Below, piece by piece: positions 60,718 through 64,000 of a stretch of DNA of 64,000 bases. The stretch is taken from contig CAUJSJ030000127.1 in the NCBI GenBank assembly GCA_963422775.4, positions 15,831-79,830 on the forward strand, given 5' to 3'. The notes under the pieces were generated by a model, which made no database searches, was not told the DNA's origin, and was given only the letters and a program-made list of their open reading frames with translations. Position 1 is the stretch's first letter. Every line of letters begins with the position of its first letter. The position numbers and the translations under genes are program-made. Source of the stretch: Pelomonas sp963422775. Its GTDB lineage: Bacteria > Pseudomonadota > Gammaproteobacteria > Burkholderiales > Burkholderiaceae_C.

Positions 60718-61256
60718 AGCTACTCACCATCCTGCGCACGCTGTCGCCGGCAGCTCGACGGGCCGTCGCCTTGGCCCTGGCCGTGTTCGCACTGGTCCTC
60801 GCCCTCGGCGCTCAGACCGTGCGCCTGGCCGGCGCACGCGCGGATCTCGCGACAGAGAAGGCGGCGCGGTCTGCCGAGACCGCGCAACGCGCCCAAGCCG
60901 CCGCAAGCGCCAGCGAGGCTTACCGAACCGAAGAACAGCGGCGCGTCGCCGCCCACCAGGAGATCTCCCATGTCGCTGAACTTGACCAGACCCGCGCGGT
61001 TGCTGAGCGCCGCACTGCTGACTCTGCTGGCCAGCGCCTGCAGCAGCGTTTCGCCGCGGCCGCCAGTCGTTGTGCCGCCCCCGCAGATCCCGCCGCTGCC
61101 CCCAGCAGCTCGGCAGCCGGCGCAGCCGGTGATCTGCTCATTGAGGTGCAGCGTCGGATTGACGAAGCTGCGGGAGAGCTTGCTGACGCAGCCGACCGAG
61201 CCCGCATCGCCGGCCTCGCCTGCGAGCGCTCCTATGACGCGCTGACGGCGCGGTAG
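60711..61256 (+). CDS. Rz-like inner-membrane spanin (DUF2514 type)
   Basis: The 181-residue protein has an N-terminal transmembrane anchor (RAVALALAVFALVLALGA) and a long coiled coil rich in A/E/Q/R. It matches the i-spanin layout that bridges the inner membrane to the outer-membrane partner during lysis. The Rz1 gene is nested in another frame. Confidence 0.8.
   Translation: MLKLLTILRTLSPAARRAVALALAVFALVLALGAQTVRLAGARADLATEKAARSAETAQRAQAAASASEAYRTEEQRRVAAHQEISHVAELDQTRAVAERRTADSAGQRLQQRFAAAASRCAAPADPAAAPSSSAAGAAGDLLIEVQRRIDEAAGELADAADRARIAGLACERSYDALTAR
60970..61245 (+). CDS. Rz1-like outer-membrane spanin lipoprotein, nested in Rz
   Basis: The 91-residue product has a lipoprotein signal peptide ending LLASACSS and a proline-rich stretch PRPPVVVPPPQIPPLPPA typical of Rz1. 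It lies entirely inside Rz in another frame, as in lambda. ATG 60970 fits the signal. Confidence 0.75.
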   Translation: MSLNLTRPARLLSAALLTLLASACSSVSPRPPVVVPPPQIPPLPPAARQPAQPVICSLRCSVGLTKLRESLLTQPTEPASPASPASAPMTR

Positions 61257-61260
61257 GCTC

Positions 61261-62874
61261 TCAGGCGACGGCGCTCTCCAGCGCGACCCAGCTCCCGTCC
61301 GCCAACACGCGGATCATGCGGCCGTCGCCGCCTTTGGCCTGCAGCAGCACGTCAATGGCTTTTTCAGGCGTCTCACCTGGTCGCACGCCAGCGAGCCACA
61401 CCGTGATGCGCTCGAAGGTGTCCGACACCAGCAACCTGGCCTTGTAACGGGCCTCGTCATCGAGCGCGTGCACGCCGGCCGTGATGGCCCGCCACTGCTT
61501 GTCGGCGTCGGTGATGTCTACCCGCGCGGACGATGCCACTTCCTGCTCGGCTGCTGCCACGGCAGCCTTGGCCTTGACCTTGTCCGCCTCCAGGCTGCGG
61601 GCCTTCTCGATGAAGATGGTCGGCACCTCGTCGGACTCCAGCATGGCCGCGAGCAGCCGCTGCAGCTTGCGCTCGATGTCGGCCAGGTCGGACGCGGCGG
61701 CGGCCAGCGCCGCTTTTGGGCCGGCCGTGCGATCAGCGCTCTGCAGGGCCTGCAGGTTCATCATGTCTGAGCAGTAGCTCATGAGCGCTTTCTCAAGCGG
61801 CACCACCGAACCCGACACGCCATAGCTGCAGTCCTTGTACCGCGAGTCCCGGTAGCAGACGATGCGGCGCGCGAAGTCGGGCAGCACGCCATCGGCGCGC
61901 CGGCGGTCCTGGTTGTTCTGGCCCACCATCTTGGTCCCGCAGTAGCCGCAGTGCGTGATGGACAGGCCCGTTATCAGGTTTGGGATCGAGCCCTTGGTTT
62001 TGCGCAGGCTTCGGCGGCCGGCAAGCGCCTGGATCTCAAGCCACTCGTCGCGTGTGATCACGGGCGGGTAGTAGCCCGCCAGCGTGAATGTCTGGCCGTC
62101 GACCTCCAGCTCGCGATCACCCATCAGCGCTGGCAGCCGTACAAGGCGGTGGATGTTCAGTGTGTTCGGCGGGCGCCCTGTAACCGTCAGATGGCCGTCG
62201 CGCAGCTTGCGCACGATGTGCGTCGTCCCGAGGCCGCCGCGATACCACTCCAGCACCTGGCGCAGCGCAGCCAGGCGGTCCGGCACGAACTCCCACGCCG
62301 AACCGTTCCACGTGAGCCACGAGGGGTCCGTGCCGTTGCGAATGATTCCCTTGAACGTGCCGGCCTGCCAGCCTTCGCACTGGCGCCTGATGGCTGCCTT
62401 CACCCGGCTCGACTTCGTCTCTGACTCTTCGTGCGCGCGGATCATGACCAGCAGCGAATAGACGAGGTCCATCGGGTTGGCCTTCAGCGTCTCGCGGCTG
62501 TAGATCTTGCCGTCTGACGCGGTGACGACCGAGATCCCCGCATTGACGATCTGCGCCAGCTGGGCCTGCGCGAGGATCGGCTCAGCCCTGGATAAGCGGT
62601 CAAGCCCCTCGACGATCAGGAATGAACCGCGAGGCACGAGACCCTGCTCTACAGCCAGCAAGAAGGCGCCGAGCGCGCCGCGCTTGACGTGATGCTGGTG
62701 ATAGGCTGACAACCCCTCATCTTGCATAGACAAGGTCTCGTCGAGCGGCAGCCCGTGCTGAGCGGCCCACTTGGCTGCATATGCCCATTGCCGCGTGCGG
62801 CTGTCACCCGCTGCCTGCTTGGGGTCGCTGAACCTCATGTAGCTGTAGACGAGACCCTTGGTTTCAGACTTCAT
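61261..62874 (-). CDS. Large serine recombinase (phage integrase)
   Basis: The 537-residue recombinase begins with a resolvase domain (VYSYMRFSDPKQAAGDSRTRQ; candidate catalytic Ser16), then EGLDRLSRAEP and the Recombinase domain (LRQVLEWYRGGLGTTHIVRKL). A zinc ribbon pair follows (CGYCGTKM...CYRDSRYKDC), then a coiled coil before the C-terminus. It integrates the phage between attP and attB. The ATG at 62874 lies back to back with the ATG of the TPP enzyme gene (CATATG). Confidence 0.92.
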   Translation of the reverse strand: MKSETKGLVYSYMRFSDPKQAAGDSRTRQWAYAAKWAAQHGLPLDETLSMQDEGLSAYHQHHVKRGALGAFLLAVEQGLVPRGSFLIVEGLDRLSRAEPILAQAQLAQIVNAGISVVTASDGKIYSRETLKANPMDLVYSLLVMIRAHEESETKSSRVKAAIRRQCEGWQAGTFKGIIRNGTDPSWLTWNGSAWEFVPDRLAALRQVLEWYRGGLGTTHIVRKLRDGHLTVTGRPPNTLNIHRLVRLPALMGDRELEVDGQTFTLAGYYPPVITRDEWLEIQALAGRRSLRKTKGSIPNLITGLSITHCGYCGTKMVGQNNQDRRRADGVLPDFARRIVCYRDSRYKDCSYGVSGSVVPLEKALMSYCSDMMNLQALQSADRTAGPKAALAAAASDLADIERKLQRLLAAMLESDEVPTIFIEKARSLEADKVKAKAAVAAAEQEVASSARVDITDADKQWRAITAGVHALDDEARYKARLLVSDTFERITVWLAGVRPGETPEKAIDVLLQAKGGDGRMIRVLADGSWVALESAVA

Positions 62875-64000
62875 ATGATCGATAACTCTCTGTCGCCAAA
62901 CGGGAAACGCCTAGCAGGGCACGTGCTCGTGGAGGCATTGATTGCCAATGGTGTTACTGTATCCTTCGGCGTTCCTGGCGAATCCTTCCTCGCCGTGCTC
63001 GATGGCTTCCACGAATACGCCGACCAGATCCGCTTCATCGCCTGCCGGCAGGAAGGCGGCGCGGCTTTCATGGCCGAGGCGCAGGGCAAGTTGACCGGCA
63101 AGCCCGGCATCTGCTTTGTGACTCGCGGCCCGGGCGCGACGAACGCCAGCATCGGCCTGCACACGGCCTTCCAGGATTCGACGCCGATGATTCTCTTCAT
63201 CGGCCAGGTCGCCAGCGACCAGCGCGACCGCGAGGCCTTCCAGGAGGTGGACTACCGCCAGATGTTCGGCCCCGGCACGCTGGGCATGGCGAAATGGGTG
63301 GGCGAGGTGCATGACGCCGAGCGCCTGCCCGAGTACGTAGCGCGCGCCTTTCACACGGCCATGCAGGGCCGGCCTGGCCCCGTGGTGCTGGTGCTGCCCG
63401 AGGACATGCTGACGCAGCCGATCACGGCGCCGGTCGTGGCACCGGCTCGCCCGGCGGAAGCCGCGCCGACGCGGGCCGCGTTGGCCGAGCTGCGCGAGCG
63501 CCTGGCCGCGGCGAAAAAGCCGCTCGTCATCGCCGGCGGTGGTGGCTGGACGCCCGAGGCCACGACGGCGCTGCAGGCCTTTGCCGAAAGCTGGAAGCTG
63601 CCCGTCGGCTGCGCCTTCCGCTTCCAGGACCTGTTCGACAACGCCCACCCGAACTACGCCGGCGACGTCGGCATCGGCATCAATCCCAAGCTGGCCGCGC
63701 GCGTGAAGGAGGCCGACCTCATCCTCGCCATCGGCGCGCCCGCGCCTGGGCGAGATGACGACCGGCGGCTACACGCTGCTGCAGGCCCCGCGCCCTTCGC
63801 AGGCGCTCATCCACATCCACGCAGGCGCCGAGGAACTGGGCCGCGTCTACACGGCCGAGCTGCTGATCAACGCGAGCATGAGCCAGGCCGCGCCGGCGCT
63901 GGCTGCGCTCACGCCACCCGCCGACATCGCCTGGCTCGACTGGACGGCCGCCGCCAACGCCGACTACCAGGCCAACCTCGTGCCCGCGCCCGTCGCACCG
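62875..64000 (+). pseudogene. Thiamine pyrophosphate-binding enzyme (acetolactate synthase-like), frameshifted, 3' end cut off
   Basis: The gene encodes a TPP enzyme of the acetolactate synthase-like group: VSFGVPGESFLAVLDGFHEYAD, then CRQEGGAAFMAEAQGKLTGKPGICFVTRGPGATNAS with the catalytic glutamate. The frame breaks at 63733-63750 (GGCGCGCCCGCGCCTGGGC), where the expected GARLGEMTTGG needs four fewer bases (or one fewer with an extra residue). The new frame then reads to the window end without a stop. The first 30 codons have AT-rich wobble bases unlike the rest, ending near the attR core, so they may be phage-supplied. No ribosome-binding site is visible. Confidence 0.8.
62964..62975 (+). 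repeat. Candidate attR core
   Basis: CTTCGGCGTTCC, identical to 23162-23173, encodes the F-G-V-P of the TPP enzyme. It lies 90 bases outside the recombinase start. Confidence 0.5.

Larger units (their letters stand above)
23162..62975. mobile_element. Siphovirus-like prophage with serine recombinase
   Basis: The element of about 39.8 kb carries a complete lysogeny, replication, packaging, head, tail and lysis gene order. Its ends are placed at a 12-base direct repeat (CTTCGGCGTTCC) at 23162-23173 and 62964-62975. This puts the large serine recombinase next to the right end. Only the portal frameshift argues against an intact phage. The left boundary must lie after the AI-2E gene (23005) and before the first clear phage gene (23400), so it could be off by up to about 200 bases. 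Confidence 0.85.

Overview
The window is high-GC DNA whose genes look like those of a betaproteobacterium of the order Burkholderiales, probably near Roseateles, Mitsuaria or Rubrivivax. The placement is inferred from protein flavour and GC-rich wobble codons. No rRNA, tRNA, CRISPR array or insertion sequence was seen. The only stretches without genes are short, the longest being about 260 bases at 36275-36535.

Bases 1-23005 are ordinary chromosome. They hold a DUF4178 zinc-ribbon protein with an SPFH/SHOCT protein, moaE overlapping crcB, clpB behind a candidate heat-shock promoter, an AraC regulator with a DUF2804 gene, a sterol-desaturase-like enzyme, two tandem S9 peptidases, nadB and nadA (the two steps from aspartate to quinolinate) with a ComFB-like gene between them, a periplasmic solute-binding protein, two secreted proteins built from DUF3395-like repeats, a second AraC regulator divergent from an Fsr-type MFS exporter, a truncated haemoglobin and an AI-2E family transporter.

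Bases about 23162-62975 are a siphovirus-like prophage with a complete set of modules. A leftward early operon (30522 to 23400) carries ParB fused to an H-NS-type DNA-binding domain, a dNMP kinase, a MazG-like protein and a gp49/66 family protein. A leftward lysogenic operon (32031 to 30647) holds the repressor and three small genes. Rightward genes follow: Cro/YdaS-like, CII, PrimPol-VapE replication protein, antiterminator Q, then packaging, portal, a polysaccharide-deacetylase-like gene, a protease-capsid fusion, connectors, tail tube, a G/GT frameshift pair, tape measure, tail tip, holin, endolysin and nested spanins. A leftward large serine recombinase closes the element beside attR. To its right, a thiamine-pyrophosphate enzyme gene runs off the window.

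The strongest unexplained signal is a 16-base near-palindrome, consensus GTTCRGACGTCYGAAC, found eight times about 2-7 kb apart across the whole prophage and not noticed in the flanking chromosome. Several copies sit in disordered protein linkers. With the ParB-H-NS protein and no visible ParA, it suggests a dispersed parS-like or stoperator-like system. Other points of interest are two 39-base operators flanking the lysogenic operon, a 12-base candidate att core that coincides with a codon-usage break in the target gene, and an iteron-like cluster after the replication gene. Three genes (clpB, portal, TPP enzyme) carry frameshifts in G/C runs that could be assembly errors.
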